Part shown: positions 55,301-64,000 of the stretch, in pieces | Position numbering within the stretch: the first letter of the stretch is position 1 | Layout: each line of letters opens with the position of its first letter | Assembly (NCBI RefSeq): GCF_030445035.2 | Contig: NC_080677.1 | Coordinates: forward strand, 114,879,263-114,943,262 | DNA: 64,000 nucleotides | Direction: 5' to 3' | Origin: Dasypus novemcinctus | Lineage: Eukaryota > Chordata > Mammalia > Cingulata > Dasypodidae | Translations under genes and position numbers: made by a program | The notes under the pieces: model-generated | Database searches by the model: none | What the model was told of the DNA's origin: nothing | What the model saw: only the letters and a program-made list of their open reading frames with translations

Positions 55301-57816
55301 AACAGTGCCTGAATTATCCCATTACTCTTCCCATCTCTCCCTCAAGAAAACAAATAACACATTGCAGCTTTCAGCTGTAAAAATCAGAACCTTGGTTTGG
55401 GTTTCTAGAACTTACAGTCAAGTATTTATTTTGGTGGGAGAGGGGAAGAGTGTGCTTTTTTGTTTAATTTTTTGAAGTATTTAGGAGTTGTCAAGGAGAG
55501 AAGGACAAATTAGGATAGGTTTGTTCAGTGCCATCATTTAGTCTTACTTTGTGTTAATGCCCTTTAATGACCTTTTGGGAAGGTGTTGATATACTCATTT
55601 GATAGAAGAAAAATGTGACTCTCATATATGCAAAGCCCTAGACTGGGTGCTCGGGTCCTCTAACTGTTTTGAGCTCCTGAGGAGAACATCGTATATGTAA
55701 TTTGGTTTGGTATCAGACTGGCATAGAACTCACTATCCAGTATAACAACTCTTTCTTTTCTATTCTTGCAGCTTGGATTTACTTTAGGCAACGTGGTTGG
55801 AATGTATCTGGCTCAGAACTATGATGTAAGTGGCCATACCCATGTTCTCTTTGACCATGTAACTGTTTTATGGTGACTTGTCTTTGCTGAGATTAAGTGT
55901 CCCTCTAGCATAAATTAGGTCCATAGGTCTAAGAAAAAAGTCCTCAATTTTGTTGGAAGTTGTTCCAGTCTTCCTCCCTCCCCACCTTTCTCTCTTTCTT
56001 TCATTCTTTCTTTCTCTTTCTTTCAAATATGACTCCGGCTTCTGGTTTTTTATAGAGTACAGAAAAGCAACAGTTAACGCAATTTGGTCTGAGCTCAGCA
56101 TAATTCCACTGTTGGAAAAGCAATCATCCTCAGATTTATTAGAGACTGGGAGGCTGTGCCATAGTTTGTTAAAGTTTTTCATTTTTCATTGATATTAAAC
56201 TAGACTCCATCTGGTAAATCAGCCAACACAGAGCTATCGCTCTGATTAGATATTTTCCTTAACCCAGGAATTCCTAATCTGAGACAATGGACTCTTTTAT
56301 TTATTTATTTTTAAAGCAAATCAGTTTTATTGATACATATTAATAAAGCATACAGTTCATCAAAGCGTCCAGTCAGTGGTATTTGGTATAATCACATAGT
56401 TGTGCATTCGTCACTTCAATCATTACTCAAGTGTTTTCATTATTTTAGTAATAAGAATAATAAACAAAACAACAAATTTCTTTACCTCTCAATCTCAGTA
56501 TGCTTCCCCTGCTGCTATGTAGCAGAAATAGTTGCTATTTCTGGCTATCCTTTGCACAATTATTTATTTATTAAGCAGTTTTATTGAGATATATTCACAT
56601 ACAATATAATCTATCCAAAGTGTGTAATCAGTGGCTTTTAGTATAAAAAATATGGTGCATTTGTCACCACAGAAAATTTTAGAACAATTTCATTATTCGA
56701 AAAAGGAAAACTCCATACCTTTTAGCAGTCCTTCCCTGGCCCTACATAACCATTAATCTAATTTCATCTTGATAAATTGATTTATATTTACATTTTATAT
56801 AAATGGAATCACACAATATTTGTACTTTGTGTCTGGTTTCTTTAACTTAGCATAAAGTTTTTTTTCTCTGATTAACATCTTGTATTAACATTTGTTCAGC
56901 TTCAAAGAAAAACGGTCTTATATATACAATTTTACCCATATTCATATTTCACTTTACCCATATTCATTTCACATGCAGTTTTACTATGCTATGCAGTTCC
57001 ATGTTATATTTTTTAGCTTTCCTTTTAGTAATATACATGACTTTAGACTTTTTCTTTAAACCTCTTTCATACCTACATAACAGTACTAACATAATAGTTA
57101 CAAACATTATGTTAGGCTTTCACTTTTCCATTCATTTCCAAAGATTAACACAGATCCTTTTTACCAATTCTGCAGAAGTTAACCGTCAGCTTTCCATGCA
57201 TTATCTTAAAAACTGTTATCACCAGAGAAGCATCTGTTCTCCATTTTACCACAAGAGGGCAAAATCCCACCAGTTTAGATGGCCTCATGAGTCTAAACTG
57301 TATGTTATCCAAGAGTAAAATGAATTTGGGTTCTTAAAGTTTGATGGAAAATCATGTGATAAGTAAAGAATTTAAAGATTAATTATATAATCTTTTCAGC
57401 ACCCTTACCCAGTAATAGAGATGACTGAAAATTTTGGAGGTGAATCTGTATGGTGTGGCGTGTTTAAGGAGTACAAAGTTTTGTGATGTGGGACATTGTG
57501 TTAGCCTCCCTTTATAGATGGGGCAGTTGAAAACCATGTGATGCAACTGCCCATGAATAGGAATATTGCAAGGGTAATGTTTGTTTTAAAAAGACAAGGA
57601 AGTGAAACATACTAATTTATTATTTATTTGTAATGATGCTCCAGTGTGACATAGAGAATTCCCTTTGTCAACTTTCACCTCAGTCATGTGGTTTTCTAGA
57701 TAGATTTAAAAAACTTTCGGTAATCTTTTTTCTTTTCAAAGATACCAAACCTGGCCAAAAAACTTGAAGATATCAAAAAGGACTTGGATGCCAAGAAGAA
57801 ACCCCCTAGTTCCTGA
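36335..57816 (+). CDS. STMP1: STMP1 (short transmembrane mitochondrial protein 1), three coding exons
   Basis: Encodes a 47-residue micropeptide, in human also called C7orf73 or Mm47, reported to sit in the mitochondrial inner membrane. Joined exons 36335-36349, 55772-55825 and 57742-57816 read MLQFL + [18 protein letters not shown] + a Lys-rich tail starting [18 protein letters not shown] and ending PPSS. Residues 1 to about 17 form one hydrophobic helix with a GxxxG-like spacing; the C-terminal half is charged and probably helical. The start ATG has A at -3. Donors are gtgagt and gtaagt; acceptors end ttgcag and caaag. Length equals the human protein and the sequence is nearly the same, so it looks intact. 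Reported links to respiratory complexes, mitochondrial fission and inflammasome activity come from the literature, not from this sequence. Confidence 0.96.
36530..37794. other. STMP1 intron 1, first part
   Basis: Non-repetitive intron after the CpG island. No element recognised and no coding support. Confidence 0.5.
37795..37985 (+). repeat. MIR (sense)
   Basis: Core 'cagactgctgggtttgaacc', then 'gcctgggcagattatttaaa', 'catttgaaaatgagaacct' and 'gtgttgaggattaaaaatg' follow the MIR consensus order. Confidence 0.8.
38362..38726 (-). mobile_element. DAS SINE (antisense), source of the tandem triplication
   Basis: T-rich start, 'aggtggcaccaggaaccgat' module, and inverted head ending 'cacatccatttccc'. 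Target duplication tagctctagtttt / tagctccagtttt at 38349-38361 and 38727-38739. Confidence 0.9.
38704..39101 (+). repeat. Tandem triplication of a ~146-bp unit (SINE head plus flank)
   Basis: Units at 38704-38848, 38849-38994 and 38995 to about 39101 (the last partial). Each starts 'tgcttaagccacatccattt', runs through the duplicated target tagctccag and ends near 'gtaatttgttgct'. Units 1 and 2 differ at only a few sites. Confidence 0.95.
39468..41650 (+). pseudogene. Tigger transposase pseudogene
   Basis: N-terminal helix-turn-helix region from about 39468: [20 protein letters not shown], then [18 protein letters not shown]. After the SINE at 39949-40438 the frame resumes with [20 protein letters not shown], where the CDETG motif carries the first catalytic Asp of the DDE/D domain. 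Near 40870-41160 frames contain [12 protein letters not shown] and [20 protein letters not shown]. Several stops and frame changes, so no active protein. Such transposases bound the inverted repeats and cut and pasted the element in the nucleus. Confidence 0.88.
39949..40438 (-). mobile_element. Multimeric DAS SINE inside Tigger, with (TG)n
   Basis: Three 'ggaggcaccaggaac' modules and inverted head 'gagccacatctgcttcccc'. A TG run of about 17 units (40270-40303) lies within it. The target duplication is degenerate. Confidence 0.85.
42013..42446. other. STMP1 intron 1 between Tigger and LTR-like repeat
   Basis: About 430 bp with no recognised element or gene. Confidence 0.45.
42447..43140 (+). 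mobile_element. LTR-like interspersed repeat, copy 1
   Basis: Starts near 'aggagtttgatatagttatg', runs through 'ttggtgggtggggactcaca' and a purine-rich body, and ends after 'cctttataaagtccaacaaa'. A partial inverted copy is at 51075-51465. Internally about 70 bp is duplicated ('ctgaccttgtggagaaa', then 'caggacctgagcccag' twice at 42805-42930). No open frame. Solo LTR is my best guess; family unknown. Confidence 0.6.
43176..43590 (-). mobile_element. DAS SINE in the L1 3' tail
   Basis: CpG-rich, with inverted head 'ctgggccaagtccgctgccc'. Target duplication cattatttta-like at about 43165-43175 and cataatttta at 43591-43600. Confidence 0.9.
45277..45564 (+). repeat. 5' LTR of the ERV-like element
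   Basis: 288 bp, TG...CA ends. An AATAAA poly-A signal lies near 45400 in 'tttccaataaatatg'. Followed after 2 bp by the primer-binding-site candidate. Confidence 0.9.
46088..46348 (+). repeat. Purine-rich (GA) tract inside the ERV-like element
   Basis: About 260 bases almost purely of A and G on the plus strand. It gives a Lys/Arg/Glu-rich open frame, best read as low complexity, not a gene. Confidence 0.9.
46352..46487 (+). repeat. Tandem duplication, 2 x 68 bp, inside the ERV-like element
   Basis: 46352-46419 and 46420-46487 share 'tgctaactgaaatgt' and 'tattttgtc' in order, differing at a few sites. Confidence 0.9.
47289..47569 (+). repeat. 3' LTR of the ERV-like element
   Basis: 281 bp, TG...CA ends. 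AATAAA lies within 'tttccaataaatacg'. Preceded by the polypurine tract. Confidence 0.9.
50700..51065 (-). mobile_element. Old L1 ORF2-type fragment (antisense)
   Basis: 'tttctaagcaccttttagtt' and 'tgctttgtgaatggcatcct' are typical of antisense L1. Diverged; edges approximate. Confidence 0.5.
51075..51465 (-). mobile_element. LTR-like interspersed repeat, copy 2 (partial, inverted)
   Basis: Reverse complement of parts of 42447-42830: 'ctcccaccaaggggcaggga' pairs with the ccccttggtgggtgg block, and 'ttttggaattcataaa' with 'gaattccaaaaa'. Only the first part of the element is present. Confidence 0.7.
51980..52212 (+). mobile_element. LINE 3'-end-like fragment (sense)
   Basis: Contains 'cctccaaaatgtgttcgtca', 'gcaatgaatgtaccacacta' and 'ggcatatgggaatcccctat', then ends in A-rich DNA. 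Sense copy of the family seen antisense at 6.9 and 45.2 kb. Confidence 0.7.
52213..53323. other. STMP1 intron 1, late part
   Basis: 'gtattagtcagggttctct' at 52374 is a phrase common to mammalian repeats, but too short to assign. Otherwise nothing recognised. Confidence 0.4.
53335..53756 (-). mobile_element. DAS SINE (antisense)
   Basis: T-rich start; inverted head 'cttcagtcacatccatttcc'. Perfect 11-bp duplication ccccaatattt at 53324-53334 and 53757-53767. A 204-codon frame runs through it but only reads SINE. Confidence 0.93.
54151..54296 (-). mobile_element. Short tRNA-derived SINE (antisense)
   Basis: 146 bp with one 'agaaggcaccggaaatggaa' module and head 'cttgagccatctctgcttcc'. Perfect 15-bp duplication cttttctttttaaaa at 54136-54150 and 54297-54311. 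A monomeric form of the family. Confidence 0.93.
54312..55771. other. STMP1 intron 1, last part
   Basis: 1.4 kb of largely non-repetitive intron up to the exon 2 acceptor. No gene recognised. Confidence 0.5.
55772..55825 (+). CDS. STMP1: STMP1 coding exon 2 (18 codons)
   Basis: Acceptor 'tattcttgcag' ends at 55771; donor gtaagt at 55826. Reads [18 protein letters not shown], most of the membrane helix. Phase 0 on both sides. Confidence 0.96.
56296..57190 (-). mobile_element. L1 3'UTR fragment (antisense) in STMP1 intron 2
   Basis: Matches the start of the 8.3-kb L1 ('tttattgatacatattaata', 'aaagaaaaacggtcttatat'). 5'-truncated within the 3'UTR, about 0.9 kb. Confidence 0.85.
57742..57816 (+). 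CDS. STMP1: STMP1 coding exon 3 with stop
   Basis: Acceptor 'ttttcaaag' ends at 57741. Reads [20 protein letters not shown] then PPSS and TGA at 57814-57816. The Lys/Asp/Glu pattern suggests an amphipathic soluble tail. Confidence 0.96.
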   Translation: MPNLAKKLEDIKKDLDAKKKPPSS

Positions 57817-59302
57817 GGCTGACTTCAGCTGCTTTCTGGATACACTGATTCTACTATTTTGAGGGCCTCCTTTACCATCTGAACCAAAAGCTTTTGTTTT
57901 AATCTCCAGCCTCAGCAGTTTTCTTCGTTGCTAGACCCTGAGTTGCCTTAGAGCAAAAATGAGGCCACAAGTTAAGAACTATACTTATTTTCCAACGTCC
58001 TCACCCCTTCCCATCCTTCTTCCAGCTGCTTGGGACATTCTAAGACTGGAATTATGGTGCTAGAATAGTAAACATGGCCTTTATTTAGTAGTTACTTCTT
58101 TATTCTTTGGGATTTCTACCATCTGTCTTTAAGAGAAAAATTGATGTTCTGTATAGCTGATCAGATACAAATACTGCTAATTTGAAATTACAACAATTAC
58201 AATGGGTGCCTGTTAAGCTTTTGGTACTAAATTATGTTGTTTCAAAGTAATTAAAATTAATATCTAGAAGCCAGTTTCTAGTGAATTATCCATTTATTGT
58301 ATGCTGTTGTCAGGCAGCTCCATAGCTGCGCATTTAACCAATAAATCAATGTACTCTTCGTTAACTGAGAAATTAAATTCTGAGAACCTTGGCAGGAACA
58401 GGGGAATTTAAAAAGTATGTAAAATAGTGGTCTTTGTCCTCTTTAGAAGTCAGTCTATTTAGTCCACACATTTTTCCCTAATGGTATCCTCAAAAAAATC
58501 GACTTAAGAAATAACGGGTGCATTTGACATTACATGGTAAGTAAATGAGAAGTTGTTCATAAGGGAAATTTTATGCCTTTTCACATATAAACAATGTATA
58601 TACATTATAACTTTATAGATTCTTATAAGAAAAATTTGTCCCAAATGTATAATAAAATCACATCAAGAGGGAGAATTTTTCTGCAATTTAGGAGTTTTTT
58701 CTTTCAATCAGAAATGACCCTTGTAACTTGTCAAATGTATGATTATTACATATTTATTCAAATAAAAGGTTTGGATAGGTAACTTTTCCCATGTGTCAAG
58801 ATACAAAAGTGATTTAGTGGAAAGGGCTTCTCTGACTCATAGCTTCTAGTTCCTGTCTTTAGAGGCATTCACTGTTACCAGTGTCCTTGGTGTTTTTAGA
58901 CAAATGTTATCAAACCATATATTGAATTATTTTCTTTATTTTAAATGAAGATCATTCCATTTCAGTATATAAGCTACAAGGAATATCATTCCTCCTTTGG
59001 CTGCATAAGATTCTATTGAATGAATATACCATACTTTTTAAAATCTGTTACCGATGAATGTTTAGGTTGTTTACTGTTAACAGTGATCACCTTGAACCTT
59101 ACGTTATTATACTTTTCCATACTGGTATATCTGTAGGATAATATCCTAAAATGTGACTTACACTAAATAACATTAGTTTCTCCTTTCATTGGAATGTTTT
59201 GTTTCAGAGAGCTTGTTGGGCAGTTTCACTGATAATGCCATTTCTTAAGAATTATCTGTGTCTGACGGTGATGACACAGATACTATATGTGATTAAAATA
59301 AA
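57817..59302 (+). other. STMP1 3'UTR region with candidate poly-A signals
   Basis: AATAAA occurs at about 58341 (ccaataaatc) and 59297 (aaaataaagtg), among others, so the 3'UTR could be about 0.5 or 1.5 kb. The block 58880-59165 resembles an old antisense L1 ('gttaccgatgaatgtttagg'). Confidence 0.5.
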
Positions 59303-61620
59303 GTGACTCTGCTTCTTTTTGAAAGCATATCTGCCAGATCTTATACATAGAGATAAGTTTTATTTCTGTCAAAGTAGTCCTCATATGAAATAGACTTAGG
59401 ATCAAAATTACTGGTTTAGCTACTCCCTGGCAATACTACCATGGGCAAAAGGCTTATTGAGCTTCTTGCATTGTTTATAAGATGTGAGCATAATTCCTAC
59501 CTTATATGTGTTTTATTTTTATTTATTTTTTTCTCATGGTTTTCATGAGAAATAATTGAGATCTTGTATGTGATGTGCTGCACAGTGTTTTGCAAATTAT
59601 CCAATAAATAGTAGATATTAGTCTAAACATGCTACTTTTGGTCAGAATACTTACATATTTCTTCAGTCACTTTTGGAACTAGTAGCGACAAAATCTGTCA
59701 TTATTTTAAGGACATTCTGTTGTTGTTAAAATCTACAGTGTACACCTTAAACCACCTGACTCACAAGAGTTGCTCTTGAATGACCTTAGCAGAGAACTCT
59801 AGACTCAAAGGATAAAGGTTTACCACCCTTGAGTATACTCAAAATACTGTGCTGCAAGCTTAAAAAGCTGTCTCCAAAGAGGAATTCCTTATTATCAATC
59901 ACAGTAGCATTGTTAGACTTTGTGCTCTCCTAGAGTTGGTGATGAAAGTCACTTTTGTTAGGTGAGGTCACTTGATATTAAACTTAGTAAACAAAATTCG
60001 TTTGACTTAGGGCTTCTCTCTGGAGTGATACTTAACCTTGCTGATAGGCTCATTTCTACCAGTGGGAGCCATCCAACAAAACATTTCTTATGTTAACTTC
60101 CCCATGCAAACTGCTACACAGTGAATACAAGCTGACTTGGTGTTCACCATTCAGATGAGCTCTCTTAGTTTTATTTTCTTACAGTACTGAAAAGGAGCTT
60201 GGAATTCTCAGGCAAGATGATCTTCACTGAGGTATACCTCAGAGGAAACCAGAAACATTTTAGATTTGGGAGTGTAGTTGAAAATTCCTACTAACACTGA
60301 ATAGGGATTATGGTGACTGTGATCATGGCACTGCAAGTTAATCTTTCACTGGGTGTTTTGTAGGGACCCTTGGCTCACAAACATTGAGGGATGGGAAGAA
60401 GCACTGCAATAGATGCCCTTTTATTCCCCCTTAAAAAACACAATGGGAAGAAGTTTTGTTGGTTTGACTTAAGCAAACTTGCCATATCTGACCATAAAAG
60501 GGTTACTCAAATTACTACTGCAAGTTACACTAACAATGTAAAAGATAAGACTTCAGGATTGATTTGGAAACTTAATAAATACTTTGAATTCCAAAAGCTT
60601 ATCCTTAAGCTGTAACCCTTCCAAACAAAACAAAAACAAAGGGAGAGAAGAAACTTTATTTAAAATTGCCAAAAGGGCCTGTTTTTCTATTTAAGTTACC
60701 AAATGACATCTTTAGCCTTTTCTTCTGATTGGTATATGGTGCAGTTAGTTAATTACTTCTCATTAAAGGAATGATTTTATTTCCTTTTTTTTCTGACTGA
60801 TTTTCTCAGCTTTCATTTGTGAACTAGAGAAAAATGAAATACGTCTTTTTTTAGTTGTACATAATGGGTACATAGAGCATATATACACATGTAATATTTT
60901 CATTTCCACTAAGCGGTTCACTCCCTAGATACTATGCTGGTGTTTGTTTTTCTGCTGTGGTTTCCCACATTTTAAATGCTTTTTCTGAAAATTATTCCTC
61001 CTGAAGGAACACTATATACTGTACCAGGAGCAAATGAGGCTTTTCTTTAACTTCCCATCTTTAACTTCGCACGTAGCATTTCCATTCCTTTCACAGATGA
61101 ATGAGTTATTTTTTCCCTACTGACTGCTAAGGCCTTGCCTTGTGGGAAGGAACAGGGCAGTGAAGGGAAAATATTTTGAGACTTGCCTGTCTCTAATAGA
61201 GAGTTTGTGACACTTAGATTTTCAAATGTTCAGTTTATACCTTTCCTAAGTCTTGTTGCAACACATTTAGTCAAGTATTGAAGACAGTGTATGGTATGTT
61301 TTGCAAGGCACTGGGAAAGAGCTGAAAGCAGTGGTTTCGTGGAAAGTGCACTGGGCTGGGCATTGCAAAGTCTGGGTTTTGGACCTGGTTGAATCACTAT
61401 CTCTGTGGAGAGATCTTATGAAAGGCATATGGAGCTGCACCATTCTTACATATACAATTGCTTAAGATTGGGGGTGGGGGAAGGTGCCATGTAAATAGTT
61501 GGGTAGTTCTGCCCCTCAGTCCAGTGAGGGCAGCCCCAGAATAGCTACCTGTGCACCCACCTAATTGGTCTTGGTTCCCTTTTTGTTCCAATGACTTGAG
61601 CATTTTGCCATACTGAGAGT
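59303..61620. other. Downstream of STMP1, no element recognised
   Basis: About 2.3 kb without a clear repeat, exon or RNA gene. It could be extended 3'UTR of STMP1 or of a convergent gene; nothing in the sequence decides it. Confidence 0.4.
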
Positions 61621-61628
61621 GTTTAGAG

Positions 61629-61836
61629 CAGGGGTTCTTAACCATTTTTGTTCCACAGACCCTTTTCCAGTCAGGTGAAATGAATAGTACTGTAATTTAT
61701 TCATTGACTACATTCATAAGTGAAGGAAATGCTAGATTTCAGTTAGAGGTCAGAGAAAATATAATGTTTATTTTTTTCAATTCAAGCTCACACATCCCCT
61801 GAAATCTTTCTGTGGACCCCTGGTTAAGGACCCCTG
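61629..61836. mobile_element. hAT-type non-autonomous transposon
   Basis: Terminal inverted repeats caggggttcttaacc (left) and ggttaaggacccctg (right, ending 61836) match 14 of 15. The 8-bp duplication gtttagag (61621-61628) / gtttagac is characteristic of hAT. The right copy is split by the adjacent SINE. About 208 bp, no coding capacity. Confidence 0.88.
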
Positions 61837-61841
61837 GTTTA

Positions 61842-62263
61842 GGGAAGCAGATTTGGCCCAGTGGTTAGGGTGTCCGTCTACCACATGGGAGGCCCGCAGT
61901 TCAAACCCTGGGCCTCCTTGACCCATGTGGAGCTGGCCCATGTGCAGTGCTGATGTGCGCAAGGAGTGCCCTGCCACGCAGGGGTGTCCCCGCATAGGGG
62001 AGCCCCACGCGCAAGGAGTGTGCCCAGTAAGGAGAGCTGCCCAGCACGAAAGAAAGTGCAGCCTGCCCAGGAATGGCGCCACACACACGGAGAGCTGACA
62101 CAACAAGATGACACAACAAAAAGAAACGCAGATTCCCGTGCTGCTGACAACAACAGAAGCAGACAAAGAACATGCAGCAAAGTAGACACAGAGAACAGAC
62201 AACTGGTATGGGGGGGATAAGGGGAGCGAAATAAATAAAAATCTTTAAAAAAAAAAAAAAAGA
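61842..62263 (+). mobile_element. DAS SINE (sense) inserted at the hAT edge
   Basis: Head 'gggaagcagatttggcccag', CpG-bearing body, A-tail. Perfect 12-bp duplication acccctggttta at 61830-61841 and 62264-62275. Confidence 0.95.
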
Positions 62264-62275
62264 ACCCCTGGTTTA

Positions 62276-63015
62276 GACGTATTTTTGCAAACAACATGGT
62301 CCCTAATTGTGAAGCCAGCTACTTCATTTAGTGTTTAGCTGAAGAAATAGACGTCTGTTCTAACATTTGAGGGAAAACAGTCTTCTCCTTCATTAAAAGA
62401 TGGCATGAGTTTTTATGATATGTAAATGTTAAAGATAGTATATCATGTACTTGATGAACAACTTATGGTAATTTCATAGCTTTGACTAAGCATTTTTTAT
62501 GTGTATGTTGGCTTGAGAATAGATGCAACTATATTTACTCTCTTTGGCTTTCAGTTTCATCATCTGTAAAATTAGCTGGTATAAAATGGATATTTACAGA
62601 TTTTCTATTCATTCAGTGTTGTAATATTAGAAGATCAAAAGCCAATTGTAAAATACAAGAGACAAAACTATTAAAGAGGGCTAGAAGTTATCTATAGTGG
62701 AGCGATTTCACATGACAAAGAGTCATACCTGATATTTTGTATCTTTAGACTGGCCAATCTTGTTTGGCCTACACTCTGGGTTTGGAAAAGAACAGTGCAA
62801 TGGATGGGACTGAAATAAACACTAAGAACTGGCAAGTTGAAGGCATTAGTTACTAGTGCATCTGGCAGCAATTGCAGTGGGGTGTGGCACTGCTTTCCAT
62901 TTAGGAAAGAGTAAGTTTCTCAAATAGCTGATTGTAATTCACTTTTCTTTCTCTTTTTACTTTATACTCCCAGTTTTTTATTGATTATCTGAGCCTTTGT
63001 CTTATTGTCTGACTT
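62276..63015. other. Spacer between the two terminal SINEs
   Basis: About 740 bp of AT-rich DNA; nothing recognised. Confidence 0.45.
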
Positions 63016-63025
63016 AAGAGTGTAG

Positions 63026-63434
63026 GGGGAAGTGGACTTGGTCCAATGGATAGGGTGTCCGCCCATCACATGGGAGGTCTGCGGTTCAAACCCCAGGCCT
63101 CCTTGACCCGTGTGGAGCTGGCCCATGCGCAGTGCTGATGCACGTAAGGAGTGCCGTGCCATGCAGGGGTGTCCCCTGCGTAGGGGAGCCCCACGCGCAA
63201 GGAGTGTGCCCCATAAGGAGAGCCGCCCAGCGCGAAAGAAAGTGCAGCCTGCCCGGAATGGTGCCGCACACATGGAGAGCTGACACAGCAAGATGATGCA
63301 ACAAAAAGAAACAGATTCCCGGTGCCACTGATAAGTATCGAAGCTGTCACAGAAGAACACACAGCGAATGGACACAGAGAGCAGACAGCTGTGGGGGTGG
63401 GGGAGGGGAGAGAAATTAAAAAAATAAAAATAAA
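63026..63434 (+). mobile_element. DAS SINE (sense)
   Basis: Head 'gggaagtggacttggtccaa', full body, A-rich tail. Target duplication aagagtgtag (63016-63025) / aagagtttag (63435-63444). Confidence 0.93.
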
Positions 63435-63444
63435 AAGAGTTTAG

Positions 63445-64000
63445 GGTTTAACTTCTGTCATGAACTAGAGATCAGAAACTTGATGATAGTAATGTCCCGA
63501 CTTTTTTTTAACATTTTAAAGCAAAATGACTTAGAGACACTGGCTCAATCTAACCAGCTGTAGTGGACCTAATAATTTGCATTTCATTTGGGCTCATTAA
63601 TCTTCAATTTTATAGTTGTCAAATAATTTGACTTTACCATATTGGTAGACAGAAACAGTAATATTCCCATTTAAACCTCATCAGTCATATTCTGTGGACA
63701 GTGTACAAATGCTGAAAGGCACAAGAGAAACTTTACAATTCATAGATGCTTGATAAACAATGATTTTATTGATAAGTTATTGTGGGAAAACCACACATGC
63801 TAGCAAGTAGTTACTTAAAATCAAACAATACAATAACTATGGAGACACCTTTTCCCAGAAGGTGTATTTTGTAAATAACTGATGGTAGAAATCAGAATTA
63901 TGTAATGCTAGCAAACTGGAGGGATTAGGAGCTATATCCAGTCATGTAGCAAGGACTTCTAATGGAGAAAATGGCATGGTCTTCAGGAGGAAGGAGACCT
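63445..64000. other. Window end
   Basis: About 550 bp of AT-rich DNA with no recognised repeat or exon. Confidence 0.45.

Noticed and set aside
1-64000. CRISPR array, phage, plasmid or bacterial operon
   Set aside because: No regularly spaced repeats, no bacterial coding density; spliced vertebrate genes and mammalian transposons explain the window.

Overview
The window looks like mammalian nuclear DNA from a xenarthran, most probably the nine-banded armadillo (Dasypus) or a close relative. Two lines of evidence support this. First, spliced exons match the C-terminal third of nucleoporin NUP205, followed by all three coding exons of the mitochondrial micropeptide STMP1 on the same strand, the order known on human 7q33. 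Second, the introns are full of tRNA-derived SINEs of the armadillo DAS type, with a head like 'ggaagcggacttggcccag', a CpG-rich body and a poly-A tail. The species call is an inference from the SINE family; no database could be searched.

Layout. 1-31 kb: thirteen 3'-terminal coding exons of NUP205 (stop at 30865-30867), about 565 codons, with the 5' part of the gene lying before the window. 31-36 kb: intergenic spacer with old L1M, L2-like and MER5-like relics. 36.1-36.5 kb: a CpG island with GC boxes and ETS-type motifs, the STMP1 promoter and exon 1. 36.3-57.8 kb: STMP1 introns, built largely of layered insertions: a SINE with a 146-bp tandem triplication, a dead Tigger transposon, LTR-like repeats, and a long antisense L1 that contains a second LINE fragment that itself contains a small coding-dead endogenous retrovirus-like element. 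57.8-64 kb: STMP1 3'UTR and downstream DNA with a hAT element and two DAS SINEs. I found no third gene; SLC13A4, the human neighbour, could not be recognised.

The two genes are not an operon and share no pathway: NUP205 is a scaffold of the nuclear pore inner ring, STMP1 a single-span mitochondrial inner-membrane microprotein. The younger L1 copies lie antisense to the genes, as expected for tolerated intronic L1. I found no CRISPR array, phage, bacterial gene or new enzymatic system. The most interesting signals are structural: a 107-bp near-perfect inverted duplication in a NUP205 intron, five SINEs stacked head-to-tail at one repeatedly re-used target, a three-level SINE nest, a 76-bp direct repeat around an L1 fragment, and TA microsatellites close to two NUP205 acceptors.
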